Counted from the stretch's first letter, positions 47,229 to 57,106 are shown. The stretch is 64,000 nt of DNA from Pseudomonas syringae (GCF_023278085.1 NZ_CP066265.1:2820501-2884500); one strand, 5' to 3'. The notes: a model not told the origin generated them from the sequence alone. Numbers and translations: made by a program.

Positions 47229-47252
47229 GCGGGCTTTGACAGCAAAGCCCGC
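47229..47252. terminator. Hairpin between convergent deoC and the hypothetical gene
   Basis: A perfect nine-pair stem GCGGGCTTT/AAAGCCCGC with loop GACAGC lies four bases after the deoC stop. There is no T-run, so termination efficiency is uncertain. Confidence 0.55.
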
Positions 47253-47257
47253 TGCAC

Positions 47258-47506
47258 TTAGCTCAGATCGATCACGCCGGTCATGGCCGTGAAATGGCTT
47301 TGCTTGTGCTGAACCTTGTCGAGAATCTGCGCAGGGGTCGACTCGCGAAATACCACCATGTGCCCGACGTCCTTGCCGCCCTCGGTCACGCGTTCGATAT
47401 CGTTGATCATCCAGGTGGTCAGCTCTTCGGCAGTAATACCCAGTTCGGCCGCTACTCGCTGGTGAAGGCGCTCGGCGTCGTATTGATTGAGTTGATCGCT
47501 GTTCAT
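47258..47506 (-). CDS. Small conserved-looking hypothetical protein
   Basis: 82 residues from ATG 47506, with AAGGA 9 bases upstream. It begins MNSDQLNQYDAERLHQRVAAELGI and ends HFTAMTGVIDLS. It is acidic, soluble and mostly helical, and I do not recognise a family. The gap 47507-47810 upstream has no gene. Confidence 0.65.
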   Translation of the reverse strand: MNSDQLNQYDAERLHQRVAAELGITAEELTTWMINDIERVTEGGKDVGHMVVFRESTPAQILDKVQHKQSHFTAMTGVIDLS

Positions 47507-47750
47507 GGGGCTGGTTCCTTCAAGGGGGGTTAAGTTCAGTCCCCGCGAGGGCTCCACAGTTCAGTCGCGTTTGAGCGGGCTGCGAACGACCGGTCACTCC
47601 GGCTTTGCACCAGGCTCACTGCACTTCGGGTATTTGCATATTTATCTTGCGCCGGAAGGCTTCAGAGAAGTTGTAAGCCGAGAAAGCAATCAGCCCGAAG
47701 GCCGTCACCTGGCGCATTATTAGAGCTGTAGCGTCCGCTTAAAAACAGAC

Positions 47751-47790
47751 ACACACCATCGCTCTTGATTCTGGAGTTCGGTAGGTGTGT
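47751..47790 (-). terminator. Possible terminator of the four-gene membrane operon
   Basis: ACACACC (47751-47757) and GGTGTGT (47784-47790) can pair around a 26-base loop. Read on the minus strand the stem is followed shortly by TTTTTA. It lies 21 bases after the last stop of the operon. The large loop makes this tentative. Confidence 0.4.
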
Positions 47791-47810
47791 TTTACTTCGC
47801 AAACACCCTT

Positions 47811-48863
47811 CTATCGCCTGACTTCAACCTTGTAAAACAGATTCTCAATCATAAGCCTGCGTCGATCGGAGGTGACGGCATCTTGAATCTGACTCACCAA
47901 CCGCAGGTAATACTTGCACCCTTTCTGCGTGCCCAAATCGGATACCGGTTTAGCCGCTTGAGTAAAGCTTTCATACGTACGCGTGCTATTGGCCAGCAGT
48001 TCTGCAATGCCTGGCAGCGCCATCGCATCCTCCTGCCTGGCGGGTGGCCAAGCGGGTTCGAATGAGAGATTGTTTTCACTCAGCTTTACAGTGATGAACA
48101 TCTCCGCCTTACCAGTGACTTCATTTACCCAACACGGCGGTAGGTCACCTCCCCGGCCCTTGTTCAAGCGATTCTGCAAGAATTGAACCTGCCCCCGGAG
48201 GTCTTTATTAGCTTTCTGCAAATCAATTGGATTCCCGCCACTGTTCTCCGCCTGCATGAGGCCAACGGCGTGCTTGATCGCTTCTTGGAGCTGGTCGTTC
48301 GTCTGGTTTGCGCCTGCCCCAAACGCAGCCGCCAGCATGTCTTCTTGAGCCTTAAGCGCCGCGACACGCTTCACCACATCCGTAGGCTGTAAGTCACTTT
48401 CATCAGCAGTCTCGATTACCAGCTTTTTTAACTGCTCAAACGACATCATCGTTTCTAAAATGAGCTGCTTGGCGTCAGCGCCTTTTTTCTGGCTGGCAAC
48501 ATCCATCAATGCCTTTTCGATTGCTGCGAGCGCAGTCAGCTCCTGATCTTTTTGGGTAATAAGCACTTTTAAGCGGTCCAGCTCTGCATTGGCTTTGGAT
48601 GCGTCCACCAGCTTGCTGATGATCTCATCGGGCTTAAGCACGCCTAACGCCGTCATTCGCGCTTTCAGTGCCTCCGCCGCCTTGTTGATAGCCTTCTCCC
48701 GTATCTCCAGATCCTGGAAGACCGCTATTTTCTCACTAAGCGCCTGGTTTTTATGCGTTAACTTAAAAATCTGATATCCCATTAGTAGCAACAATATGAA
48801 GCAGATAATGATAAATATCTCGGTCAGCGAGAGCTGAAACACTTGATCATTCTTTCCGCTCAT
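47811..48863 (-). CDS. MotB-like single-helix membrane protein (operon gene 4)
   Basis: 350 residues. A short N-terminus is followed by one membrane helix at residues 13-33 (LTEIFIIICFILLLLMGYQIF), then a long coiled-coil (40-250) and a globular C-terminus with WVNEVTGKAEMFITVKLSENN. The position matches MotB/ExbD/ZorB partners of MotA-like channels. The ion-binding Asp of those helices appears here as Glu15, and no OmpA peptidoglycan-binding motif is visible. Its ATG overlaps the stop of the MotA-like gene by one base. Function is inferred from partner and topology. Confidence 0.75.
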   Translation of the reverse strand: MSGKNDQVFQLSLTEIFIIICFILLLLMGYQIFKLTHKNQALSEKIAVFQDLEIREKAINKAAEALKARMTALGVLKPDEIISKLVDASKANAELDRLKVLITQKDQELTALAAIEKALMDVASQKKGADAKQLILETMMSFEQLKKLVIETADESDLQPTDVVKRVAALKAQEDMLAAAFGAGANQTNDQLQEAIKHAVGLMQAENSGGNPIDLQKANKDLRGQVQFLQNRLNKGRGGDLPPCWVNEVTGKAEMFITVKLSENNLSFEPAWPPARQEDAMALPGIAELLANSTRTYESFTQAAKPVSDLGTQKGCKYYLRLVSQIQDAVTSDRRRLMIENLFYKVEVRR

Positions 48864-50353
48864 CAGGCGGATCTCGCATCAGCCAAGCTCTCTGGCTCGC
48901 CTTGATGGGTGGATGCGCCCTTCTCTACCGTAGAGAGAGTATCAATCTTGTTAATCAACGCAGCCAGCTGACTTTGACTTGTTTCGATTGATAAATGTTG
49001 CTGCTCCATTCGCGCTGTAACCCCTTGGTGTTTCTCGTTACTTTCAACCAAGGCCTGAACCAGCGGTGCCAAACTATGCTCAAGACTCTCCGCCAAAACA
49101 TCCCGGTTAGTCTGACTGACGTCGCGTATCCCCTTAAGAGCATCGGCGATCTCACTGCTTAGGCGTCCTGCCGTATCGGCGCTTTCGATACGGATATTCA
49201 GGGCATCCAGCTTGTCTGCAATTCGCTCTACCAATTGCTGACGAGTCTTGATTTCGTTGAGGTATTCTTCTTGCTGTTCGTCCAGCGAGTCCAGATACTC
49301 TTTCTGCACACGCTCAACACTGTCCATCGCCTCCTTGCCCTGTAGTCTCATTGCATCAACCAGGCGCTCTTGACTCGTCACAATGGCGCCAACGGCAACC
49401 AGATTCTCATCAAGAGTTTGAGTTTTAGCATTCAAATTACGAATAGCGGTGGTGACCTGACGCGTTGCGGTTTTAACACCTTCTGCCAAGGAAGCAACAC
49501 CTTCATTCACACTGTCCGTTGTGCCTGCCAATGTTTCAATTGATCCACCCAGCTTGCGAGTAAACAGGTCATCAGGAAAGATCATCTGCTCCACACGATC
49601 ACGTGCCATCGTGCCGAAATCCAATGCATTATCTTCCATCTGCCGTAGCGTGAGAGCGCTTTTTTCGGTCATCTCACTGATCGTGCTCAACAAGTTGTTG
49701 CTCGATTGCTGAGTGTTATCAAGTATCAGTGCAAAAGCCTCATTGCTCTGCCGCGTAGCATTAGCAAAGTAAGCGTCAGTGGCACTGATGTTGTGTTCGT
49801 AAAGTGCCTTGACCTGCTCCTTCACACTTTGCACCGCTTCGCGGGACGCGACATCTACCTTGTCACGGAAGACTTCGAGTTGTTGGAAAGTATTGTCAAA
49901 GGAGATCGCCAGGTTTTCGGCAGCGTTAATTGCACGTTCTTCTACGCTTCTGAGCGCATCATTGGTATCTATACGAAACCCGGTATGAATAATACGCGCC
50001 AGCATTCCCAATGCGGTACTGACCATAGCGGCACCGAACCGCGTCGCCATACCATTGAGGTTGTCGCCCATGCTCTCAATATCCAGCAAGCAGATGATGA
50101 TACTGGCGACAGTGAACAGGAAACCCAAGTAGTAAACCGAATCGGCAAACTTAGCCACGGTGAGTTGCTTGTCCCATTTTTCTCGGACGACATAGCCGAT
50201 GACCCAGTACGCGACCATCACCGTCAAGGGAAAGACCAACCCTAGCCAAAACGGGTCATTTAACTTCAGGCTGGCGATGGACAAACTGATTTTCAGCAGC
50301 ACTGCGAGCGCAAAGTAGCTACTGACGCGCTTGATCCACTTATTGAAATCCAC
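48863..50353 (-). CDS. MotA/TolQ/ExbB-like channel protein with long helical tail (operon gene 3)
   Basis: 496 residues starting at GTG 50353 immediately after the previous stop. Four membrane helices lie at about 13-29, 36-56, 73-91 and 103-125. The last reads ATRFGAAMVSTALGMLARI, close to the pore helix of TolQ/ExbB/MotA proteins (A..GTALGL pattern). Residues 130-480 are a long, mostly helical coiled-coil tail (DNTFQQLEVFRDKVDVASREAV ... ERIADKLDALNIRIESA), as in ZorA of the Zorya defence system. It probably forms an ion channel with the next protein. The helicase/nuclease genes of Zorya are absent. Confidence 0.78.
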   Translation of the reverse strand: MDFNKWIKRVSSYFALAVLLKISLSIASLKLNDPFWLGLVFPLTVMVAYWVIGYVVREKWDKQLTVAKFADSVYYLGFLFTVASIIICLLDIESMGDNLNGMATRFGAAMVSTALGMLARIIHTGFRIDTNDALRSVEERAINAAENLAISFDNTFQQLEVFRDKVDVASREAVQSVKEQVKALYEHNISATDAYFANATRQSNEAFALILDNTQQSSNNLLSTISEMTEKSALTLRQMEDNALDFGTMARDRVEQMIFPDDLFTRKLGGSIETLAGTTDSVNEGVASLAEGVKTATRQVTTAIRNLNAKTQTLDENLVAVGAIVTSQERLVDAMRLQGKEAMDSVERVQKEYLDSLDEQQEEYLNEIKTRQQLVERIADKLDALNIRIESADTAGRLSSEIADALKGIRDVSQTNRDVLAESLEHSLAPLVQALVESNEKHQGVTARMEQQHLSIETSQSQLAALINKIDTLSTVEKGASTHQGEPESLADARSA

Positions 50354-51163
50354 TTATAGCCCCTCGACCCGAGAAAAACCTTCCACGGATACTCCGTTAT
50401 CTTGAAAATATTGCTCCCAGAACATGGACAGTCTAGTGTTCTGCAAGGCTTTCTGATCAGCCGCCAGCAGGTTGATGAGCACACTACTGCCGTGTAAGCC
50501 CGGTGCCATAGCGTTTTGCCCATAAGCGGTCTTACGAAAATCCGCGTACGACAGAGGACTCGCCTTATACATACTGAACTCCGGCATGTTCGCCAGCATG
50601 TCTGAGTAAATCACTAGCCTACGCTCGCCCGACACATGCGCGCGCTCAAACCCATTGATGCCAACAAGCTGCAACATCTGAAAAATGGGGGAGTTTTTGC
50701 TACGCTCTTCAAGCGAGATTTTGTGAACGATGTCGTCAAACGGCTTTACAAATTTTTGGTTAAAATCTCGGTCGACAAATTTTTTGTTATTCATCTGCTG
50801 ATTCCTGTCCTTCCACTGACCAGGATTGCAGCGCTCAAATAATGGCTTTTCATTAACCCTGAAATCTTCACCGAGCAGAAATACGGAGAGCAGATAGCCT
50901 TCGGGGAGTTCTTCTGTGACCATTGTTTTAAGCCGTTGGCCTAAAGCGATTTTCTGAGTAAAAGGGAAAGGTGAGGTGTTGTCAATGAGCACCACGAATT
51001 GCCCTTTGGGACCTGTCGACGGGCAAAGCGTTTCCTTATCGAGCGTTTCACGCGTGGCATTGAAATAAACCATCAAGGCAGCCGCAGCTACAGCGACACC
51101 ACCAACCAGCAAGCCGAGAGTTTTACCGGAAAGCCCTTTTTTCTGAGCATAAATTGCCATCAT
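50354..51163 (-). CDS. Membrane-anchored vWA-like protein (operon gene 2)
   Basis: 269 residues, with its start overlapping the stop of the upstream gene by four bases. One membrane helix (15-34, TLGLLVGGVAVAAAALMVYF) precedes a domain beginning GQFVVLIDNTSPFPFTQK (Asp61) and later RRLVIYSDMLAN (Asp188). These strands resemble a von Willebrand A fold with a partial metal site (DNTS in place of DxSxS). A lone cysteine pair (Cys47, Cys112) could bond outside the membrane. The domain call is tentative. Confidence 0.7.
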   Translation of the reverse strand: MMAIYAQKKGLSGKTLGLLVGGVAVAAAALMVYFNATRETLDKETLCPSTGPKGQFVVLIDNTSPFPFTQKIALGQRLKTMVTEELPEGYLLSVFLLGEDFRVNEKPLFERCNPGQWKDRNQQMNNKKFVDRDFNQKFVKPFDDIVHKISLEERSKNSPIFQMLQLVGINGFERAHVSGERRLVIYSDMLANMPEFSMYKASPLSYADFRKTAYGQNAMAPGLHGSSVLINLLAADQKALQNTRLSMFWEQYFQDNGVSVEGFSRVEGL

Positions 51164-52605
51164 GCTCTCCCTAAAACGAGTTGCTGCAGCGGCTGTACTT
51201 GATCGTATTTCTGATTAAACGACGATTGAATTCGCGCCCTGATCATCTCTAGGTTGGCGAGCATTTCGTTCATTAAGCGTTCTTGCTCAGCCAGCTTTAC
51301 CTCATCCTTTTCGGTGCCGAAGTCAGGCATGGTGACCTCAACAAATGTCACCGGCTCGTCGAAATAGGCCGGCGGCGGGTTATCGCGAGGGCGGACCATT
51401 TCGTTTTCAATCCGATACATACGGACCAGGCTGGTGAGCGTTTCATCGGCCAGTACCATCCGCTCATCCACGACTTTCTTGATGACCGTTTTCTGGCTCA
51501 TGCCTCGCTTAAAGTTCTGGATGGCTACCGCTGCACGATCAACGTTCTGATCGATCAGGAGAAGGGATTCAAGCTTGCGCTGTTCCAGCACATGCCGCAG
51601 CGCCTCAATTGCAAAAACATAGCGGCGTTGAGCGTTTTCGTAAGCCAGGTAAACCCTCGCGTACCCTGGATAACGATCAGTCCAGGTGTAGCCCTTATAG
51701 ACTGCTGCCACTCCAAAAATGACCGTCAGCGCAAATAAGCCGCATGAACTGAGGTCCTGAAATGGAAGGATCGAATCGTGTAGATAACCACGAATCAACT
51801 CGACAGCTGATTGCGATTCATCTTCAAGTTGAGGCAGGACAAAACGGAAATAAGCAGTTCCTAAGCCAACAGTGACCATGCTGAGAACTGCCGCACCGAA
51901 CGCAAAGTACCCTGCAAACATCCGGGACGCTTTGACATGGTTTTTGTAAGCACTGGCCCGGCCTAAAAAGAAGCATACGAACACGTTGAACGCCGACAGC
52001 ATTAATGCAGTGACAAACCCACCCAAATATCCGCTTGCCATGCCTTCCGAAAACAAAAAGGCGTTTAGCGCGCCTTCAATGACGGTCATAGCAATCAGCA
52101 GTCCGCCATTCTTCCATTTAGTATCTCCATCAGCAGCGTCAGCCACCCTGTGCTGCAGCTTGTTTTTCTCGCGGAAGGTTTCGAGCGCTCGGGCCTTGTC
52201 TTCGGCAGCTTGCTGAAGCTCCGTTAACTCGCCGTCCATTTTGGAAATGTCCTGATCGGCGTTTCGCTCAAACTCCTCGCCAAGTGCGATAGTGCGTTTG
52301 ATGTCGCGGGTCACGTCAATGGTGTCCAAGCGATTGTCCGCGCTTTTTAGGGATCGCTCACCGTACTTAAGAATCTGCTCACGCATTCCGCCCAGCTTGC
52401 CCCGAATGCTGTGCTCGACATCTGAAAGCTGGGTCGCAGTACTGGAGGGAACTCCGGCAGCTCCGCGAAGCCTTGCCAGCTCAACGACGCGCAGTTCTCT
52501 TTGGATTTTCTCAGGATCAATTTTCGGCAGTACATCGCTATCTGGCTCATCCTTCCGACTGAATAGCTGGACGATGAAAGCCAGGAGCTTTCGAAAAAAA
52601 CTCAT
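51160..52605 (-). CDS. Four-helix membrane protein with coiled-coil arms (operon gene 1)
   Basis: 481 residues. After a basic N-terminus (SFFRKLLAFIVQLFSRKDE), a coiled-coil spans about 85-150. Four membrane helices lie at 167-187, 193-215, 229-256 and 285-304. A second helical arm runs to the C-terminus (AYENAQRRYVFAIEALRHVLEQRKL ... QERLMNEMLANLEMIRARIQ). I do not recognise a family. It is the first gene of the operon and is translationally coupled to the vWA-like gene, so the four proteins are likely made in fixed ratio as one complex. Confidence 0.75.
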   Translation of the reverse strand: MSFFRKLLAFIVQLFSRKDEPDSDVLPKIDPEKIQRELRVVELARLRGAAGVPSSTATQLSDVEHSIRGKLGGMREQILKYGERSLKSADNRLDTIDVTRDIKRTIALGEEFERNADQDISKMDGELTELQQAAEDKARALETFREKNKLQHRVADAADGDTKWKNGGLLIAMTVIEGALNAFLFSEGMASGYLGGFVTALMLSAFNVFVCFFLGRASAYKNHVKASRMFAGYFAFGAAVLSMVTVGLGTAYFRFVLPQLEDESQSAVELIRGYLHDSILPFQDLSSCGLFALTVIFGVAAVYKGYTWTDRYPGYARVYLAYENAQRRYVFAIEALRHVLEQRKLESLLLIDQNVDRAAVAIQNFKRGMSQKTVIKKVVDERMVLADETLTSLVRMYRIENEMVRPRDNPPPAYFDEPVTFVEVTMPDFGTEKDEVKLAEQERLMNEMLANLEMIRARIQSSFNQKYDQVQPLQQLVLGRA

Positions 52606-53249
52606 TTATAGAACCGTAACAGGTTAGAAATGGGTGGTATGCAGAGATAGATGGGCACTAGGCTGACGCCAAATTAAGCGCACAGTAATAGGCAGCGTGT
52701 CGCGGCCATCCCTGCGCCGGCATCGAGTGATAGCTAAATAATGCCAACGCTCAGAGATAAGGGCAACAAGTCAGTACAGAATTGTACGGTTTTGGACAAA
52801 TGGTCAGCGCCGCGATTAGCACAATTGGGACACCCACCTTGGCGTAGCCACCCCAGATGCGACGAGGCTACGACGTGTTTTGAGTAACAGCCCTTGGGCA
52901 CATGTTTTCGGCAATGGTTGCAAACCGGCTAGCTACATCAACTATGCCATCGATAACTCTTCCTGCAGCGTCCAAGGGCACTTCGCCATCCTAGGCAAGC
53001 CGAAGCATTTGCGCGCTCTCTGCTCAGTATCAAAGGTACTCAAGGTCTTGGCCTAGAGGCTAAACAGCGGGCTATTGCGTGAGTCACCTCAAGCCAATCG
53101 TCGCCAGCGGCTGATGGCGTCAAGCCAGACCTCCAGCCCAATGGTCCGTGACATCCTCGCGTCGCTCCACTAAATTACGCCCCCCCGAAACGCCCTGAGC
53201 CTTTCGCGCCTCAAATCTGAAATGCCTCAAATCTGAATAGTGAAATTCA
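52606..53249. other. Intergenic region upstream of the four-gene operon
   Basis: About 640 bases with no supported gene. It must hold the operon promoter. The stretch 52800-53200 has a patchwork composition that may be debris from earlier insertions, but I could not identify a source. Confidence 0.35.
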
Positions 53250-53942
53250 ATGCCTGATTCCCAGACCAACGAAGCCCTGACCTCCTCCAAGCTGGAATAC
53301 GAAAGCGCCATTGGTCTTTCGCAGCACGTGCCGCAAGCCAAGACCATCAGCGAGATGGTGCTTGATGCGTTCCAGACCGCCAAGGAAAGCGAAGAAATCC
53401 GTGAGCTGCGTGCCGCTATTCGCCTCGCGCAGGATGAGTACGATGACGACAAAGCCTACGAGTTGATGGGCCAACTGAAGCGCCTCAAGGATGCCGAAGC
53501 GGCAGACAGCGCGGCACTGGCCGATCTTGGCGCGCAGTTTCCGATCAGTCGGATCCTGTCCAGCTACAAGAACGACCCGGCGTTTCAGGAGCTGGTCTAC
53601 GGCCTGGCGCTCAAGGTGCTGAACCAGACGCATCAGGCGATCAGCAACCCGTCTACCGCCAAAAACAAAGCGGCGCGTGCCAAAAAGGAAGCCGAGGTCT
53701 ACACGATCAGCAAGGACGGCCAGAGTGTCAGCCTGCCGTTGCGCACCCCGCGCTCCCACCTGAATGTTGACCGTGAAGCCCTGGAGTTTCTCGGTTTTAC
53801 CTTTGTCGGTGAAGGCGATGCAGCCGAACTGCAAGAGACAACCTTCGTCGACAATGAAGGCAGCGAACTGCCGGTGACCCGTAAAAACATCGTCACCGCC
53901 CTGCAACAGGGCAAGGCGTTCAACGCTTACAGCATTGCCTGA
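53250..53942 (+). CDS. Hypothetical protein with N-terminal coiled-coil
   Basis: 230 residues, hydrophilic and without signal or membrane helix. Residues 30-90 are helical and charged (ISEMVLDAFQTAKESEEIRELRAAIRLAQDEYDDDK). A lysine-rich linker (TAKNKAARAKKEAEVYTI) leads to a compact C-terminal part (LNVDREALEFLGFTFVGEGD). No family recognised. It precedes the ABC exporter by 81 bases on the same strand. Reading order and composition match core genes. Confidence 0.75.
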   Translation: MPDSQTNEALTSSKLEYESAIGLSQHVPQAKTISEMVLDAFQTAKESEEIRELRAAIRLAQDEYDDDKAYELMGQLKRLKDAEAADSAALADLGAQFPISRILSSYKNDPAFQELVYGLALKVLNQTHQAISNPSTAKNKAARAKKEAEVYTISKDGQSVSLPLRTPRSHLNVDREALEFLGFTFVGEGDAAELQETTFVDNEGSELPVTRKNIVTALQQGKAFNAYSIA

Positions 53943-54023
53943 TGACTGAACAGCCACGCCTTAAAAACCCTCAAAGCAGTCTTTAAGTGCCAGAATCTTT
54001 GCAGGTTCTTTTTGGAGATCACC

Positions 54024-55874
54024 ATGCTTCGTGCATTTGAGAAATGGCTCGACCCCTTCCCGCCCGATGAAGTACCGCCACCGCCCGACGGCCTGACGCG
54101 GTTTCTCTGGGCCTGCACGCGGGGTGCTCGTGGCTATATCCTTGCGCTTGCGCTGCTCAGTGCCGGTGTATCGCTCTACGAGGCCTGGCTGTTTTCTTTC
54201 CTCGGGCAGGTCGTGGATTTGCTCTCGACCTGGCAGGCCGGTGGTGAGACGGCCTTGCAGGAGAGCCGCGTACTGTGGAGCATCAGTATTATTTTGCTGG
54301 CCAGCATCGCGCTGGTGGCGTTGCGCACCATGGTTCAGCATCAGGTGTTGGCGATCAACCTGCCGCTGCGGCTGCGCTGGGATTTCCATCGCCTGATGCT
54401 GCGGCAGAGTCTTTCGTTCTTTTCCGATGAGTTCTCCGGCCGGGTCACGACCAAGGTGATGCAGACGGCGCTGTCCGTGCGCGATGTGCTGTTCACCCTC
54501 ATCGAAATCGCACCGGGGATCGGTGTGTACTTCATCGCGATCATCGCCCTGGCCGGAGGCTTCGACCTGAAACTGATGCTGCCTTTCATTGCCTGGATCG
54601 TGTTGTTCGGGCTGGCCATGCTGTACTTCGTACCCCGCCTGGGCAAGGTCGGGCAGGAGCAGGCCAATGCGCGGTCATCGATGACCGGGCGTATCTCCGA
54701 TGCCTACACCAACATCACGACCGTGAAACTGTTTTCCCACTCGAAACGTGAAGCGCATTTCGCGCGCGCAGCGATGGAGGATTTCAAGCAGACCGGCTTG
54801 CGCCAGATGCGTCTGGTCAGCCAGTTCGAGATCGTCAATCAGGCACTGGTGGTCGCACTGATCATGGCCGCTGGCGGCTATGCCCTGTGGCTGTGGCATC
54901 AGGGTCAGGTCGGCACAGGTGCTGTGGCGGCCATCACCGCCATGGCGCTGCGCATCAATGGCATGTCGCACTGGATCATGTGGCAGATGACCTCGTTGTT
55001 CGAGAACATCGGCACCGTGCAGGACGGCATGGCCACCCTGACCCGCGGCCCCAAGGTGCAGGATGCGCCCGACGCAACTGCCCTGATCACCACAGGTGGC
55101 GCAGTAACCTTCGACAATGTGGGCTTTAACTACAATGGCGAACGTCAGGTACTCGACAACCTCAGCCTGAGCATTCGTGCGGGCGAGAAAATCGGGCTGG
55201 TGGGCCGCTCGGGTGCAGGGAAATCCACGCTGATCAATCTGCTGCTGCGCTTCTACGATGTGGACGAAGGTGAGATTCGCATCGACGGGCAAAACATCGC
55301 GCATGTCACCCAGGACAGCCTGCGCAGCGCCATCGGCATGGTCACTCAGGACACTTCCCTGCTGCACCGCTCCATCCGTGACAACATCGCCTATGGACGA
55401 CCCGACGCGACCGACGCGCAAATCCGCAGTGCCGCCGCCAATGCGCAGGCCGACGGGTTCATCAGCCAGTTAAGCGACAAGCAAGGTCATAGCGGCTATG
55501 ACACGCTGGTGGGTGAGCGCGGTATCAAGCTTTCGGGCGGCCAGCGTCAACGGGTTGCGATTGCCCGTGTGATGCTGAAAAACGCTCCGATCCTGTTGCT
55601 TGACGAGGCCACCAGCGCCCTGGATTCGGAGGTCGAAGTGGCCATTCAGGAAAGCCTCGATGAAATGATGCAAGGCAAGACCGTGATTGCCATCGCCCAT
55701 CGATTGTCCACGATTGCGGCCATGGACCGGCTGATCGTCATGGATGACGGGCGCATCATAGAACAAGGCACCCATGCCGAACTGCTCGGGAAGAATGGTG
55801 TTTACGCACGGCTTTGGCATCACCAGAGCGGCGGATTTCTGGGCGAGGATCAGGGCGTGGCCGCAGACCACTAA
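54024..55874 (+). CDS. ABC exporter, fused membrane and ATPase domains
   Basis: 616 residues from ATG 54024, with GGAG 6 bases upstream (an in-frame TTG 12 bases earlier is less likely). Six membrane helices in the first 330 residues form the exporter fold. The ATPase has Walker A GRSGAGKSTLINLLLRFYD, signature [16 protein letters not shown], Walker B ILLLDEATSALDSEVE and H-loop IAHRLST. It resembles MsbA/multidrug-type exporters; the substrate is not evident. It is convergent with the next gene, overlapping its stop by four bases. Confidence 0.93.
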   Translation: MLRAFEKWLDPFPPDEVPPPPDGLTRFLWACTRGARGYILALALLSAGVSLYEAWLFSFLGQVVDLLSTWQAGGETALQESRVLWSISIILLASIALVALRTMVQHQVLAINLPLRLRWDFHRLMLRQSLSFFSDEFSGRVTTKVMQTALSVRDVLFTLIEIAPGIGVYFIAIIALAGGFDLKLMLPFIAWIVLFGLAMLYFVPRLGKVGQEQANARSSMTGRISDAYTNITTVKLFSHSKREAHFARAAMEDFKQTGLRQMRLVSQFEIVNQALVVALIMAAGGYALWLWHQGQVGTGAVAAITAMALRINGMSHWIMWQMTSLFENIGTVQDGMATLTRGPKVQDAPDATALITTGGAVTFDNVGFNYNGERQVLDNLSLSIRAGEKIGLVGRSGAGKSTLINLLLRFYDVDEGEIRIDGQNIAHVTQDSLRSAIGMVTQDTSLLHRSIRDNIAYGRPDATDAQIRSAAANAQADGFISQLSDKQGHSGYDTLVGERGIKLSGGQRQRVAIARVMLKNAPILLLDEATSALDSEVEVAIQESLDEMMQGKTVIAIAHRLSTIAAMDRLIVMDDGRIIEQGTHAELLGKNGVYARLWHHQSGGFLGEDQGVAADH

Positions 55875-56968
55875 CCCAGTTCACTGTCTTTGATGTTTGC
55901 AATCGGCCCGAGGATAGCCGGATCAAAGTCACGGATTGCCTCGCCTTCGAGCAGCAACCGTGGAAGGTCCGGGTTTGCCAGCGCGGCCTTGCCCACTGCG
56001 ATGAGGTCTGCACCATCGCGATGTGCCTGTTTGGCTTTTTCCGGATCGTGTAAGCCGCCATTGGCGATCAGCGCAACATCGGGTGCGTAGCGACGGGCCA
56101 GTCTGACCAGGCTGGCGTCACCCTGAGCAAAGGCTGGCTGCCAGGCCTCGTGCTCGGTTACATGGATGTAATCGACTCCGGCATCGGCCAGCGCGCTGAA
56201 AATAATACCTGCATCGCGCTCGCCGCCCGCCCATTTGTGCTGAAAGTCGTTGACCTTGCCTTGGGAAATACGCACGCCAACCAGCGCCCGCCCGGCAACC
56301 TTTTTTACCTCAGCGATGACATCGAGCGTAAGGCGCAGACGCTGAGCAACATCACCGCCCCATTGATCTGTCCGCTGATTGGTGTAATCGGTCAGAAACT
56401 GATCGAGCAGATAGCCGTTCGCGCCATGAATCTCGACACCGTCAAACCCCGCAGTCCCGATAGCCAGTTGCGTGGCACGGACGAACCCCTGAATGACATC
56501 GGCGATATCCTTGTCACTCATTGCCCGAGGGACCCGGTAGCGGCCTTCGCCGTAATAGAACGCCATCTGTTCGCCTTTCGGGCGAATGGCCGAGGGGCCA
56601 GCGGCGTCGTTGACGAAGCGATTTGCCTGACTGAGCGCCCCTGCGTGCATGATTTGCGCAATCACGGCACTGCCATGACGATGAACGGCATCGGTCGTGG
56701 CGCGCCACGCCAAGGCTTGCTCGTCGTCGGTGATACCCGGCTGGAACCGGTATCCTTGGGAAAAACTTTGATCGGTGTAGTTTCCCTCGGTGATAATCAG
56801 ACCGAAACCGCCTTTGGCGAATCGCTCGTAATACCGGGCCATGGAAGATGTGGCACTGCCCTGCTCCGTCGCGCTTACCCGCGTCATGGGCGCAAGCACG
56901 AACCTGTTCTTCAGTGTCAGGCTGCCTATATCGAACGGCGCTGAAACCTGTTTGTTTATCTCGCTCAT
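55871..56968 (-). CDS. Old Yellow Enzyme family NADH:flavin oxidoreductase
   Basis: 365 residues from ATG 56968. A FMN-binding TIM barrel is indicated by LKNRFVLAPMTRVSA, the substrate His/Asn pair in EIHGANGYLLDQFLTDYTNQRTDQWGG, HVTEHE, and the C-terminal LIANGGLHDPEKAKQAHRDGADLIAVGKAALANPD. It reduces activated alkenes, nitrate esters or nitroaromatics. The longest frame starts 95 codons upstream but without support. It is divergent from a LysR gene that probably controls it. Confidence 0.94.
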   Translation of the reverse strand: MSEINKQVSAPFDIGSLTLKNRFVLAPMTRVSATEQGSATSSMARYYERFAKGGFGLIITEGNYTDQSFSQGYRFQPGITDDEQALAWRATTDAVHRHGSAVIAQIMHAGALSQANRFVNDAAGPSAIRPKGEQMAFYYGEGRYRVPRAMSDKDIADVIQGFVRATQLAIGTAGFDGVEIHGANGYLLDQFLTDYTNQRTDQWGGDVAQRLRLTLDVIAEVKKVAGRALVGVRISQGKVNDFQHKWAGGERDAGIIFSALADAGVDYIHVTEHEAWQPAFAQGDASLVRLARRYAPDVALIANGGLHDPEKAKQAHRDGADLIAVGKAALANPDLPRLLLEGEAIRDFDPAILGPIANIKDSELG

Positions 56969-57106
56969 GCTGGAAAACCTCACCGTGCAGATTGCCTGCG
57001 ATTTGCCCGCAGTCATTGACAGAACCTGCACGACAGTAAGTGCTGAGGCAGCCCATTGGAACCCAGCCGTCCAGATAAGGCGCTTTAACGGAAATGGATA
57101 GAATCT

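Noticed and set aside
47811..50353. Direct assignment of the MotA/MotB-like pair to Zorya (ZorA/ZorB)
   Set aside because: ZorC/ZorD or ZorE partners are absent, the ZorB OmpA domain is not seen, and two other membrane genes precede the pair.
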